This document shows, one piece after another, positions 55,263 through 63,665 of a stretch of DNA of 64,000 nt. The position numbers were made by a program, and so were the translations under genes. The DNA comes from Rhodococcoides fascians A44A. Its GTDB lineage: Bacteria; Actinomycetota; Actinomycetes; Mycobacteriales; Mycobacteriaceae. The DNA lies in the NCBI RefSeq assembly GCF_000760735.1, contig NZ_JMEX01000008.1, positions 2,757,619 to 2,821,618 of the forward strand, given 5' to 3'. Positions within the stretch are counted from its first letter, which is position 1, and each line of letters opens with the position of its first letter. A model generated the notes under the pieces. The model ran no database searches. It was not told where the DNA came from and was given only the letters and a program-made list of their open reading frames with translations.

Positions 55263-55426
55263 AACCCGGGGGTAGCCGTCCACCGGCGGCCCTTACCTTT
55301 TCCAGCGGGTGGCGCCGACGCCGCCCGGTGCGAGGAACGACAAACGGGCCGGCACCTCGATCCTCGTGACACGCACGACCCGAGTGCGGACACGAGACAC
55401 GGCACAAGATTCCCCGGAGGAAACAG

Positions 55427-56524
55427 GTGAAGCTCAAGCGCAGCGCGTCTCTCGTAGGCGCAGTGGCGATCGGCGCCATGCTGCTGACCGCATGTGGCAG
55501 TGACGCGAACGTCGAATCTGCTGCGGGCACGGACTCGGCAGCAACGTGTGAGGGCAAGACCCCTCTGACCGGTGAAGGATCGTCTGCTCAGCAGAACGCG
55601 ATGTCCAACTTCACGTCCATCTACTCCGGTGTCTGCGCCGGGCAGGCCGTCGAGTACACGACCAGCGGTTCCGGTAACGGCCGTACCCAGTTCGTCGCGG
55701 GCCTCGTCGACTTCGCCGGCTCCGACTCGACCATCAAGGACGAGCAGGCCGCAGCAGCAGCCGAGCGCTGCCAGAGCAACCCGGCATGGAACCTCCCCCT
55801 CGTCTTCGGCCCGATCGCCGTTGCCTACAACGTCGAAGGCGTCGACAACCTCGTCGTCAGCCCGGACGTCGCCGCACGTATCTTCACCGGCCAGATCACC
55901 ACGTGGAACGACCCGGCGATCGCCGCACTGAACGAGGGTGCGACCCTGCCGTCCACCCCGATCACCCCGATCTACCGCTCCGATTCCTCGGGCACCAGCG
56001 ACAACTTCCAGCGCTTCCTCTCCGCAGCCGCACCCGAGGCATGGACCCTCGACCACAGCTCGGACTGGGCCGGTGGAGTCGGTGAAGGCGCCAACGGATC
56101 CTCGGGCGTCGCTCAGGCCGTAGCAGCCACCCCCGGTTCCATCACCTACGTCGAGAAGGGCTTCGCCGACCAGGAAAGCCTCGGCACCGCCGCGGTCGAC
56201 TTCGGCAACGGACCCGTCGAGCTGTCCAGCGAGACCGCAGGCGCAGCCATCGACACCGCCGAGTTCTCCGGTGAAGGCAACGACCTCGCAATCGACATCG
56301 ACGCTCTCTACGCGTCGAACGCAGCGGACAGCTACCCGCTGGTTCTCGCCACCTACGAGATCGTCTGCTCCGCCGGCTACGACGCCGACACCTCCGCAGC
56401 AGTCAAGTCGTTCCTGCTGAGCGCAGCGAACGAAGGCCAGCAGGGCCTCGAGGAAGCCGGATATGTCCCGCTGCCCGAGTCCTTCAAGGAACGCCTCGAG
56501 ACGGCGATCAACGCGATCGCCTGA
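55427..56524 (+). CDS. pstS: Phosphate-binding lipoprotein PstS
   Basis: 365 residues. Signal peptide with lipobox LTAC (GAMLLTACGS). Phosphate-site blocks: LTGEGSSAQQNAM, TTSGSGNGRTQF, FAGSDSTIKDEQ and SDSSGTSDNFQRFL. The GTG start has GGAGGAAACA upstream. First gene of pstSCAB. Confidence 0.96.
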   Translation: MKLKRSASLVGAVAIGAMLLTACGSDANVESAAGTDSAATCEGKTPLTGEGSSAQQNAMSNFTSIYSGVCAGQAVEYTTSGSGNGRTQFVAGLVDFAGSDSTIKDEQAAAAAERCQSNPAWNLPLVFGPIAVAYNVEGVDNLVVSPDVAARIFTGQITTWNDPAIAALNEGATLPSTPITPIYRSDSSGTSDNFQRFLSAAAPEAWTLDHSSDWAGGVGEGANGSSGVAQAVAATPGSITYVEKGFADQESLGTAAVDFGNGPVELSSETAGAAIDTAEFSGEGNDLAIDIDALYASNAADSYPLVLATYEIVCSAGYDADTSAAVKSFLLSAANEGQQGLEEAGYVPLPESFKERLETAINAIA

Positions 56525-56531
56525 TTCAATT

Positions 56532-56596
56532 GAGACGAGACCCCGCTTCGGGCGCCGCGAGCAACAGCCGCGGCGCCCGGGTGGGACTCCCGTCTC
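56532..56596 (+). promoter_or_regulatory. Intercistronic hairpin between pstS and pstC
   Basis: Core stem 56549-56559 with 56569-56579 (11 bp, 9-base loop) inside an outer 6-bp stem (56532-56537 with 56591-56596). Likely protects pstS mRNA or lowers pstCAB expression relative to the abundant binding protein. Confidence 0.6.
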
Positions 56597-56627
56597 TCTA
56601 AGCCACCAAACGAGAGACGTGAGCGGT

Positions 56628-57671
56628 ATGAGCGACACCCACTCGATCACCGGCGAACCATCTGCGGCGAGCATTTCCGCGGGCGGCGTGCCGCGGAACA
56701 CGGAAGAACCCAAGCAATTGCCCGACAAAAAAGCCAAGGGCGGCACCGTCACGCGCCCAGGTGACCGGATCTTCTCCACCCTCGCCACGGGCTCGGGTGT
56801 CTTCGTCATCGTTCTCATCGCGGCCATCGGCGTGTTCCTGCTGTGGCGCGCGATCCCGTCGTTGCAGAACAACACGGTCAACTTCCTGACCTACAACGGC
56901 CAGTGGAACACCTCGAACACCTCCGCGATGATCTTCGGTATTCGCGACCTGTTCCTGGTGACCGCGACCGTGTCGATCTTCGCGCTGATCCTGGCCATGC
57001 CCGTGGCACTGGGAATCGCGATCTATCTGACCAACTACGCGCCGAAGAAGGTCGCAGGCCCACTCGGTTACGTCATCGACCTGCTCGCCGCGGTTCCCTC
57101 GATCGTGTTCGGCCTCTGGGGCCTCTACGTGCTTGCTCCCGCCATCAGCCCGTTCGCCGAGTGGCTGAACGAGAACCTGAGCTGGTTCCCGCTGTTCTCC
57201 ACCGGTTCGGTGTCCATCGCGGGCGGCGGCACCATCTTCACCGGCGGCATCGTGCTGGCCGTGATGATCCTGCCGATCATCGCCGCGGTGACCCGCGAGG
57301 TGTTCGTACAGACTCCGCGCGGACAGATCGAGGCTGCACTCGCCCTCGGCGCCACTCGCTGGGAAGTCGTTCGCACCACCGTCATCCCGTTCGGCAAGTC
57401 CGGCTTCGTCTCCGGCTCGATGCTCGGCCTCGGGCGCGCCCTCGGTGAGACCATCGCCCTGTACATCATCATCCGCAGCGTCCAGTCGAGCTTCGGATGG
57501 ACGTTGTTCGACGGTGGCAGCACGTTCGCGACCAAGATTGCCCTTGCCGCAGGCGAGTTCAACAACCAGCTGCAGGCCGGCGCCTACATCGCCGCAGGCC
57601 TCGTGCTCTTCGTACTCACCTTCGTGGTCAACGCAGGCGCTCGCGCCGCGATCGCAGGAAAGAAGGACTAG
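56628..57671 (+). CDS. pstC: Phosphate ABC permease PstC
   Basis: 347 residues from ATG 56628. A charged N-terminal lead (~55 residues), six TM helices, and the ATPase-coupling loop EAALALGATRWEVVRTTVIP. The lead ends GDRIFSTLATGSG, typical of PstC. Ends three bases before pstA. Confidence 0.96.
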   Translation: MSDTHSITGEPSAASISAGGVPRNTEEPKQLPDKKAKGGTVTRPGDRIFSTLATGSGVFVIVLIAAIGVFLLWRAIPSLQNNTVNFLTYNGQWNTSNTSAMIFGIRDLFLVTATVSIFALILAMPVALGIAIYLTNYAPKKVAGPLGYVIDLLAAVPSIVFGLWGLYVLAPAISPFAEWLNENLSWFPLFSTGSVSIAGGGTIFTGGIVLAVMILPIIAAVTREVFVQTPRGQIEAALALGATRWEVVRTTVIPFGKSGFVSGSMLGLGRALGETIALYIIIRSVQSSFGWTLFDGGSTFATKIALAAGEFNNQLQAGAYIAAGLVLFVLTFVVNAGARAAIAGKKD

Positions 57672-57674
57672 GCC

Positions 57675-58583
57675 ATGACCGCAACCATGGATCGCCCGGT
57701 CAAAGAGCCCACGTTCAAGGGCGTCAGTGCGCGTCGCAAGTTCTCGAACGGCGCTGCCACCGTCCTCGTCAGCCTGGCCGTCCTCATCGCGCTCGTGCCG
57801 CTGGTCTGGGTTCTGTACACGGTGATCTCACGCGGGCTCTCCGCCGTCGTCTCCCCGACGTGGTGGCAGAACTCGCAGGCAGGCATCACCCAGTTCATCG
57901 CCGGTGGTGGCGCCTACCACGCCATCGTCGGAACCCTGACGCAAGGCTTGTTCTGCGCCCTGATCTCCATCCCGATCGGCGTGTTCGTCGCGATCTACCT
58001 CGTCGAATACGGTGCGGGTACGCGGTTGGCTCGCCTGACCACCTTCATGGTCGACATCCTCACCGGTGTTCCGTCCATCGTCGCAGCCCTGTTCATCTAC
58101 GCACTGTGGATCGCCACGTTCGGCTTCGAACGGTCCGGCCTCGCCGTGTCGTTCGCTCTCGTCCTGCTGATGATTCCCGTCATCGTGCGGTCCTCCGAGG
58201 AGATGCTCCGCATCGTTCCTCAGGACCTGCGTGAGGCGTCCTACGCCCTCGGCGTACCCAAGTGGAAGACCATCGCCAAGATCGTCGTCCCGACGGCACT
58301 GTCCGGCATCGTCACCGGCATCATGCTCGCCCTGGCCCGCGTCATGGGAGAGACCGCACCGGTGCTGATCCTGGTGGGATCCGCCACGGCGATCAACTTC
58401 AACCTGTTCTCCGGGCCGCAGACGTCCCTGCCGCTCATGATGGTCGACCTGCAGAAAGCAGGAACCGGCGCGCTCACCTCCGAGCGCATGTGGGGAGCAG
58501 CCCTGACGCTGATCCTGATCATTGCCCTGCTCAACATCGGCGCAAAGCTGGTCTCGAAGTTCTTCTCGCCGAAGAACGTCTGA
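57675..58583 (+). CDS. pstA: Phosphate ABC permease PstA
   Basis: 302 residues, six TM helices, coupling loop REASYALGVPKWKTIAKIVVP. Forms the phosphate channel with PstC. GTGISIP-like family features: DILTGVPSIVAALFIYALW and ALARVMGETAPVL. Confidence 0.96.
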   Translation: MTATMDRPVKEPTFKGVSARRKFSNGAATVLVSLAVLIALVPLVWVLYTVISRGLSAVVSPTWWQNSQAGITQFIAGGGAYHAIVGTLTQGLFCALISIPIGVFVAIYLVEYGAGTRLARLTTFMVDILTGVPSIVAALFIYALWIATFGFERSGLAVSFALVLLMIPVIVRSSEEMLRIVPQDLREASYALGVPKWKTIAKIVVPTALSGIVTGIMLALARVMGETAPVLILVGSATAINFNLFSGPQTSLPLMMVDLQKAGTGALTSERMWGAALTLILIIALLNIGAKLVSKFFSPKNV

Positions 58584-58620
58584 CCGTCACACGCCCACCC
58601 CGAAACTTCAGGAGCCGACC

Positions 58621-59397
58621 ATGGCAAAACGTCTCGACCTCAAAGACGTGAACATCTACTACGGCAAATTCCACGCCGTGCAGAACGTCACCCTCGCAGT
58701 CCCGCCGCGCGGCGTCACCGCCTTCATCGGACCGTCCGGCTGCGGTAAGTCGACAGTCCTCCGCTCCCTCAACCGCATGCACGAGGTCACTCCCGGCGCA
58801 CGCGTCGAAGGCTCCGTCCTGCTCGACGGCGAGGACATCTACGGCGCAGGCGTCGACCCCGTCGGTGTGCGACGCACCATCGGCATGGTCTTCCAGCGCC
58901 CCAACCCGTTCCCGACGATGTCCATCCGCGACAACGTCGTCGCAGGCCTCAAGCTGCAGGGCGGCAAGAGCAAGAAGGAGCTCGACGAAATCGCCGAGCG
59001 TTCCCTCAAAGGTGCGAACCTCTGGAACGAGGTCAAAGATCGCCTCGACAAGCCAGGCGGCGGACTCTCCGGCGGCCAGCAGCAGCGCCTGTGCATCGCC
59101 CGCGCCATCGCCGTCCAGCCCGACGTACTGCTGATGGACGAGCCCTGCTCGGCCCTCGACCCGATCTCCACCCTCGCCATCGAAGACCTCATCGGTGAAC
59201 TCAAGAAAGACTTCACCATCGTCATCGTGACGCACAACATGCAGCAGGCCGCACGCGTCAGCGACCAGACCGGATTCTTCAACCTCGAAGCCACCGGCAA
59301 GCCCGGCCAGCTCATCGAAATCGACGACACGGAGAAGATCTTCTCCAACCCCAGCCAGAAAGCCACCGAGGACTACATCTCCGGTCGCTTCGGATAA
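58621..59397 (+). CDS. pstB: Phosphate ABC ATPase PstB (PhoT)
   Basis: 258 residues. Walker A GPSGCGKST, Q-loop MVFQRPNPFP, signature LSGGQQQRLCIARAI, Walker B VLLMDEPCSALDP and H-loop VTHNMQQA. Start is ATG 58621 with AGGAG six bases upstream; the longer open frame is overlap with pstA. Corresponds to Rv0820. Confidence 0.97.
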   Translation: MAKRLDLKDVNIYYGKFHAVQNVTLAVPPRGVTAFIGPSGCGKSTVLRSLNRMHEVTPGARVEGSVLLDGEDIYGAGVDPVGVRRTIGMVFQRPNPFPTMSIRDNVVAGLKLQGGKSKKELDEIAERSLKGANLWNEVKDRLDKPGGGLSGGQQQRLCIARAIAVQPDVLLMDEPCSALDPISTLAIEDLIGELKKDFTIVIVTHNMQQAARVSDQTGFFNLEATGKPGQLIEIDDTEKIFSNPSQKATEDYISGRFG

Positions 59398-59410
59398 CCT
59401 GCACTACGGA

Positions 59411-59445
59411 AAAACCCCCGACTGCCCAGAGCAGTCGGGGGTTTT
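59411..59445 (+). terminator. Terminator of the pst operon
   Basis: A perfect 15-bp stem (59411-59425 with 59431-59445, 5-base loop) ending GGGGGTTTT, the classic rho-independent pattern. Confidence 0.95.
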
Positions 59446-59489
59446 CTCGTTGCGCGTGGACGCTGGAAGCGAGTTCGACCGGGGTGTGT

Positions 59490-59542
59490 GGAGCGAACGT
59501 GCCGTTCGGTCACTCAGACTGACCGAACGGCACATTCGCTCC
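59490..59542. repeat. Long near-perfect inverted repeat between pstB and phoU
   Basis: 23-base arms (59490-59512 with 59520-59542) differ at one position; 7-base loop. The arm contains GAACGTGCCGTTCGGTC. It lies beyond the pst terminator and near the phoU stop. It could end phoU transcription, but the length and sequence suggest a mobile or dispersed palindrome unrelated to the repeat at 4629. Confidence 0.8.
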
Positions 59543-59562
59543 GGAGGTAGACGGAAGAACGA

Positions 59563-60237
59563 TCAGGAGTTGCTGAGCTTGGGTGCGTTCAGGTCGACGG
59601 GCAGTTCGCCGGTCACCAGGAAGATCACGCGGCGGCCGACCTCGACGGCGTGGTCGGCGAAGCGCTCGTAGAACCGGCCGAGGAGTGTGACGTCGACGGC
59701 TGCGGCAACGCCGTGCTGCCATTCGCGGTCCATGAGGACGGTGAAGAGGTGGCGGTGGAGGTCGTCCATTGCCTCGTCTTCTTCACGCAGCTTGGCGGCG
59801 CGTTCGGGGTCGCGGGTTTCGAGGACCTCGCGGGCGGATGCGCCGAGCTGAACTGCGATGCGTCCCATTTCGGCGAAGTAGCCGTTGACCTCTTCGGGCA
59901 GGGCGTGGGCGGGGTGGCGTCGGCGCGTGATCTTGGCGACGTGCAGGGCGAGGGCGCCCATGCGGTCGATGTCGGCGACGATCTGGATTCCGGAGACCAC
60001 CGAACGCAGATCACCGGCGACCGGTGCCTGCAGGGCGAGCAGGGAGAACGCTTTTTCCTCGCATACCGCGCTGAGGTCGGTGATCTTGTCGTGATCGGAG
60101 ATGACCTGTTCGGCGAGAACGAGGTCGGCTTGGAGGAGGGATTGGGTGGCCTTGTCCATGGCGGAGCCGGCCAAGGTGGCCATCTCGCCGAGGGTATCGG
60201 CCAAATCGTTCATCTGTTCGTTGTAGGCGACGCGCAT
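59563..60237 (-). CDS. phoU: Phosphate regulator PhoU (PhoY2-like)
   Basis: 224 residues, all-helical, two PhoU repeats: MRVAYNEQMNDLADTLGEMA, then metal-binding helix residues around IQIVADIDRMGALALHVAKI and FYERFADHAVEVGRRVIFL. It represses the Pho response through the PstB-sensor kinase complex when phosphate is ample. ATG 60237 is eight bases from a TAAACT -10 box and has no ribosome site, so it is probably leaderless. Convergent with pstB. Confidence 0.95.
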   Translation of the reverse strand: MRVAYNEQMNDLADTLGEMATLAGSAMDKATQSLLQADLVLAEQVISDHDKITDLSAVCEEKAFSLLALQAPVAGDLRSVVSGIQIVADIDRMGALALHVAKITRRRHPAHALPEEVNGYFAEMGRIAVQLGASAREVLETRDPERAAKLREEDEAMDDLHRHLFTVLMDREWQHGVAAAVDVTLLGRFYERFADHAVEVGRRVIFLVTGELPVDLNAPKLSNS

Positions 60238-60245
60238 AAGGCGCA

Positions 60246-60251
60246 AGTTTA
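60246..60251 (-). promoter_or_regulatory. -10 box of a probable leaderless phoU transcript
   Basis: TAAACT on the minus strand, eight bases before the phoU ATG. It lies only 60 bases from the end of the upstream LCP gene, which is on the same strand. Confidence 0.5.
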
Positions 60252-60264
60252 GTGCGTCACACAG

Positions 60265-60305
60265 ATCCATTCATGGTCCGCCGGGTGAACGGGGCATGAA
60301 TGGAT
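60265..60305 (-). terminator. Hairpin downstream of the LCP gene
   Basis: An 11-bp stem (60265-60275 with 60295-60305) with a 19-base loop directly after the LCP stop and before phoU. Confidence 0.55.
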
Positions 60306-60310
60306 TCGCA

Positions 60311-62224
60311 CTAGGCGCAGGTGTCGTCGGCGGCGTTGGTGAAAGCGAGGTTCTCGGGGAGTGCCGGAGCTTCCGTGCTGCCCTCGACCTGGGTGGCTTC
60401 GATCGGCTGTCCGAAGACCGTCGGTGCGGTGGTGTAGCCGGGGTAGTCGGCGCCGAGGACGACCTCGACCACGCTGTCCAGACCAGCGGACTGTTCGATG
60501 ACGGCTCCGGGTATGGCGGAGGCGACGGTAGCAGCCTCCGATTCCTGACCGGGCGAGAAACGTACGACGGTCTGCGCCGCAGAACCGACGAAGTTGCCGA
60601 CGTCGAGAATCTGGAAGCCGTAGGACGCGAGCTCGCTCGACGCGGTGGCAGCCATGCCGGCGGTGTCCGAGGCGTTCGAGACCTGCACGGAGACGGTCGC
60701 CGGGTCGACGGCGAGTGTGGGGACCGACGGCTCTGCGGGGGACTCGGGAGCGGGCGTCGGCTCGGAGCGTTCCTCTCCGGGGAGGGGGAGGTCGTCGATG
60801 ATCGCTCGGAACAGGGCTGCGATGGCGCTGTCGACGGGGATCTCGTTGCCCCATTCGTTGGTGCCGTCCGTCGGAAGCGTGAGGAACGTGACGGCGCCTG
60901 CGTCGACGTTCTGCAACGAACGTCCGAGCGTGATGAGGTCCTGCGTCTTGACGTTCTCGACGAAGGTGTCCCGGGTGAACGCGCTGACGAAGCCGTTGAG
61001 CTTGCCGGGATCGAGAAGGACCTGGTTGGACAGTGCGGACCTCAGCAGTGACGACAGGAATCGCTGCTGGCGTTTGATACGCCCGTAGTCGCCGTTGCCT
61101 TCGGTGTCGACGTGCCGTGCACGGACATAGTTCAGTGCGGTTCTGCCGTCGATCCTCTGTTCACCGACATTGGGGAGGACGGTGCCCAGCTCGTAGTCGA
61201 CGAGAGGTTGCGCCGTGCAGACGTCGACTCCGCCGATTTCGTCGACCATCGACTCGAAGCCGGCGAAGTCCATACCGACGAAGTGGCCGATTCTCAGGCC
61301 CGAGATCTTCTGGATGGTCTTCACGAGACACTTCGGTCCGCCGAGTGCGTAGGTGGCGTTGAGCTTGTCTCCATCGGCAGCCGGGTACATCTCACCGGTG
61401 TAGCTGTTGGTGTCGTTGTCGAACGCTTCGCATTCGGGGCGTTCGACGTCGAGGTCGCGAGGAAAGGACACGGCGACGACGCGGCTACGGTCGGCCGGGA
61501 TGTTGACCAGCATCACGGTGTCCGATCGGGCGCCCTCGGCGTCCTCGACGGTTCCGGCGCCGATCTCGCCGCTGGCACCGGCCCTGGTGTCGGTTCCCAC
61601 GATCAGGTACGTCTCGTCGCCGTACTGCCCGTCGGCGTCGACGACGTCGGTGGAGTTGGGGTCGAGCGCGGCAACCTGAGCGAATCCGCGGTCGGTGCTT
61701 CGGAGGTAGCCCCAGACGACACCGGTCAGTGCCACGGACAGAATGGCGATGATCGACACCAAGCCTCGAGCCATGTTCTGCATGCGCTTGCGGCGGCGCA
61801 CCTTGCTCATCGCGAGACGGGTCAGCGCGGGGCGCGACTCGGCGGGTACACCGACTGCTTCCGGGAGCGCGGTCACCGGGGGAGGTGTGCTGTCCGTGAT
61901 CGGATCGATCTTCTCGGTGGGGGCCTCGACGTCGGGCTCCCGTCGAGCGCGTTCTGCGGTCGACTCTCTGGGCGTGCGCGGTGCCGGGCGCTCGTCCTCG
62001 GAATCGCGATCCATGAGCTCGGCGACGGACACGGCGTCCGACTTGCCGGACGGCTTCTTACCGAATCTCTTCAGCAGACCGCCGTTCGATTCCTGCTCGG
62101 GCTCGGGTTCGGGGTCGGGTTCCGAAGCCTGTGGCCTCGGCGCGGCGGAAGGCCGAACGGACTCGGACTCGGGGTTGTGGATTCGCGAGATCGGTCGTTC
62201 CCACGGCGCGCGACCGTCGGACAT
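60311..62224 (-). CDS. LCP-family cell-wall ligase with LytR_C domain (Rv0822c-like)
   Basis: About 637 residues from ATG 62224; an in-frame ATG at 62284 is also possible and lies nearer the likely promoter. A long Pro/Glu/Ser-rich cytoplasmic lead (~150 residues), one TM helix, then an LCP catalytic domain with VSFPRDLDVERPEC, ALNYVRARHVDTEGNGDYGR and IKRQQRFLSSLL, and a LytR_C domain near the end (VSVQVSNASDTAGMA). LCP enzymes attach arabinogalactan or other polymers to peptidoglycan. The lead could be a phosphorylation target, but this is a guess. Confidence 0.9.
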   Translation of the reverse strand: MSDGRAPWERPISRIHNPESESVRPSAAPRPQASEPDPEPEPEQESNGGLLKRFGKKPSGKSDAVSVAELMDRDSEDERPAPRTPRESTAERARREPDVEAPTEKIDPITDSTPPPVTALPEAVGVPAESRPALTRLAMSKVRRRKRMQNMARGLVSIIAILSVALTGVVWGYLRSTDRGFAQVAALDPNSTDVVDADGQYGDETYLIVGTDTRAGASGEIGAGTVEDAEGARSDTVMLVNIPADRSRVVAVSFPRDLDVERPECEAFDNDTNSYTGEMYPAADGDKLNATYALGGPKCLVKTIQKISGLRIGHFVGMDFAGFESMVDEIGGVDVCTAQPLVDYELGTVLPNVGEQRIDGRTALNYVRARHVDTEGNGDYGRIKRQQRFLSSLLRSALSNQVLLDPGKLNGFVSAFTRDTFVENVKTQDLITLGRSLQNVDAGAVTFLTLPTDGTNEWGNEIPVDSAIAALFRAIIDDLPLPGEERSEPTPAPESPAEPSVPTLAVDPATVSVQVSNASDTAGMAATASSELASYGFQILDVGNFVGSAAQTVVRFSPGQESEAATVASAIPGAVIEQSAGLDSVVEVVLGADYPGYTTAPTVFGQPIEATQVEGSTEAPALPENLAFTNAADDTCA

Positions 62225-62314
62225 GGAAGAGCCCGAATCTCGATCGTCAACCACGGATTCGAACCTGACCTTCCTCGAACACATCTTCTCGCCGTCGATC
62301 GGGCGATCCCAGCA

Positions 62315-62342
62315 ATGATACTGAGGAATTCGATGTGGTCCA
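62315..62342 (-). promoter_or_regulatory. Promoter candidate for the LCP gene
   Basis: On the minus strand, TGGACC (62342-62337), 16 bases, TATCAT (62320-62315). The transcript would begin near 62308 in the 150-base gap between dus and the LCP gene. Confidence 0.4.
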
Positions 62343-62374
62343 CTTCAGTACGTTCGGCCGGGCGTCGGTGCAGG

Positions 62375-63514
62375 TCAGCCTCCGGAATGCATGAGGTCTG
62401 CGCCCGCCGGGACCGAGATGTCCTCCGGGTCGTCGAGCCACCCCTCCGGCAGTGACACCGCACCGGGAGAGCCCTGGCGACCACGAGGACCTTCGGCGTC
62501 CTTCGGGAAAGGTACCGACGGGTCCAGTTGTCCCAGTAGGTCGTCGAGCTCGGGAAGGGTCTTGACCAACGCCATGGACACCCGGAGGTCCGAGCCGGCG
62601 GGGAAGCCGCGTAGGTACCAGGCGACGTGCTTGCGGAGCTCGCGCAGGCCTCTGTCCTCCCCGTGGTGTTCCGCCAGGAGCTCGGCGTGCCGCCTGATGA
62701 CGACGGCCACCTCGCCCAGCGTCGGTGCAGTGGGTTCCTCGCGGCCGGCGAACCGAGCGCTGAGCTCGGCGAAGAGCCACGGCCTGCCGAGGCATCCGCG
62801 ACCGACGACCACACCGTCACAACCGGTTTCGGCCATCATTCGGACAGCGTCCGACGCCGAGAAGATGTCGCCGTTGCCGAGGACCGGCACGTCGGTGACG
62901 TGTTCCTTCAGGCGTGCGATCTGCGTCCAGTCCGCGGTGCCGGAGTACCGCTGCGACGCCGTCCGCGCATGCAGTGCGACAGCGGCGGCGCCTTCGGCGG
63001 CTGCGATTCGTCCGGCGTCGAGGTGGGTGTGGTGCTCCTCGTCGATGCCGACGCGGAACTTGACCGTCACCGGAACATCGGTTCCCTCAGTGGCTTTCAC
63101 GGCCGCAGCGACGATTCTTCCGAACAGGTTGCGCTTGTACGGCAGTGCCGCGCCGCCACCTTTTCTGGTGACCTTGGGAACCGGGCAGCCGAAGTTCATG
63201 TCGATGTGGTCGGCGAGGTTCTCGTCGACGATCATCTTCGCGGCCGCGTACGTCGTGTCCGGGTCGACGGTGTAGAGCTGGAGTGACCTGGGCGTCTCGG
63301 TCGGTCCGAATGTGGTCATGTGCATCGTGGCGGGCTGGCGTTCGACGAGTGCGCGCGCGGTCACCATCTCGCAGACGTACAGACCCGAGGTGCTGCCTGC
63401 GCGCTCGAGTTCCTGCTCGCGGCACAGGGTGCGGAATGCCACGTTGGTCACACCGGCCATCGGTGCCAGTACCACTGGGCTTCGGAGTTCGAGTGAACCG
63501 ATCCGCAATGTCAT
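62375..63514 (-). CDS. dus: tRNA-dihydrouridine synthase (DusB-like)
   Basis: 379 residues from ATG 63514, with GAGG upstream; the open frame continues further but only over the intergenic hairpin. An FMN TIM barrel: SPVVLAPMAGVTNVAFR, the catalytic Cys in MNFGCPVPKVTRKGGG, KFRVGIDEEH and GCDGVVVGRGCLGRPWLF. It reduces uridines in the tRNA D-loop. Position matches Rv0823c. Confidence 0.95.
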   Translation of the reverse strand: MTLRIGSLELRSPVVLAPMAGVTNVAFRTLCREQELERAGSTSGLYVCEMVTARALVERQPATMHMTTFGPTETPRSLQLYTVDPDTTYAAAKMIVDENLADHIDMNFGCPVPKVTRKGGGAALPYKRNLFGRIVAAAVKATEGTDVPVTVKFRVGIDEEHHTHLDAGRIAAAEGAAAVALHARTASQRYSGTADWTQIARLKEHVTDVPVLGNGDIFSASDAVRMMAETGCDGVVVGRGCLGRPWLFAELSARFAGREEPTAPTLGEVAVVIRRHAELLAEHHGEDRGLRELRKHVAWYLRGFPAGSDLRVSMALVKTLPELDDLLGQLDPSVPFPKDAEGPRGRQGSPGAVSLPEGWLDDPEDISVPAGADLMHSGG

Positions 63515-63594
63515 GGGTGAAGCCTCGTTCGTGTTCTTCTCGGAGATGGTCTGTCGGCCGGCAGCGGAGCCTGCGGTGCTGCCTGTCGGATTCA

Positions 63595-63638
63595 CGAGCG
63601 AAGCCCTACACCGCGGTCGAGGTGTAGGGCTTCGCTCG
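63595..63638. terminator. Terminator between the desaturase and dus genes
   Basis: A perfect 18-bp stem (63595-63612 with 63621-63638, 8-base loop) beginning 28 bases downstream of the desaturase stop. Confidence 0.88.
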
Positions 63639-63665
63639 CTGGTCTGTGGATCAGGAAGCTCGAAA

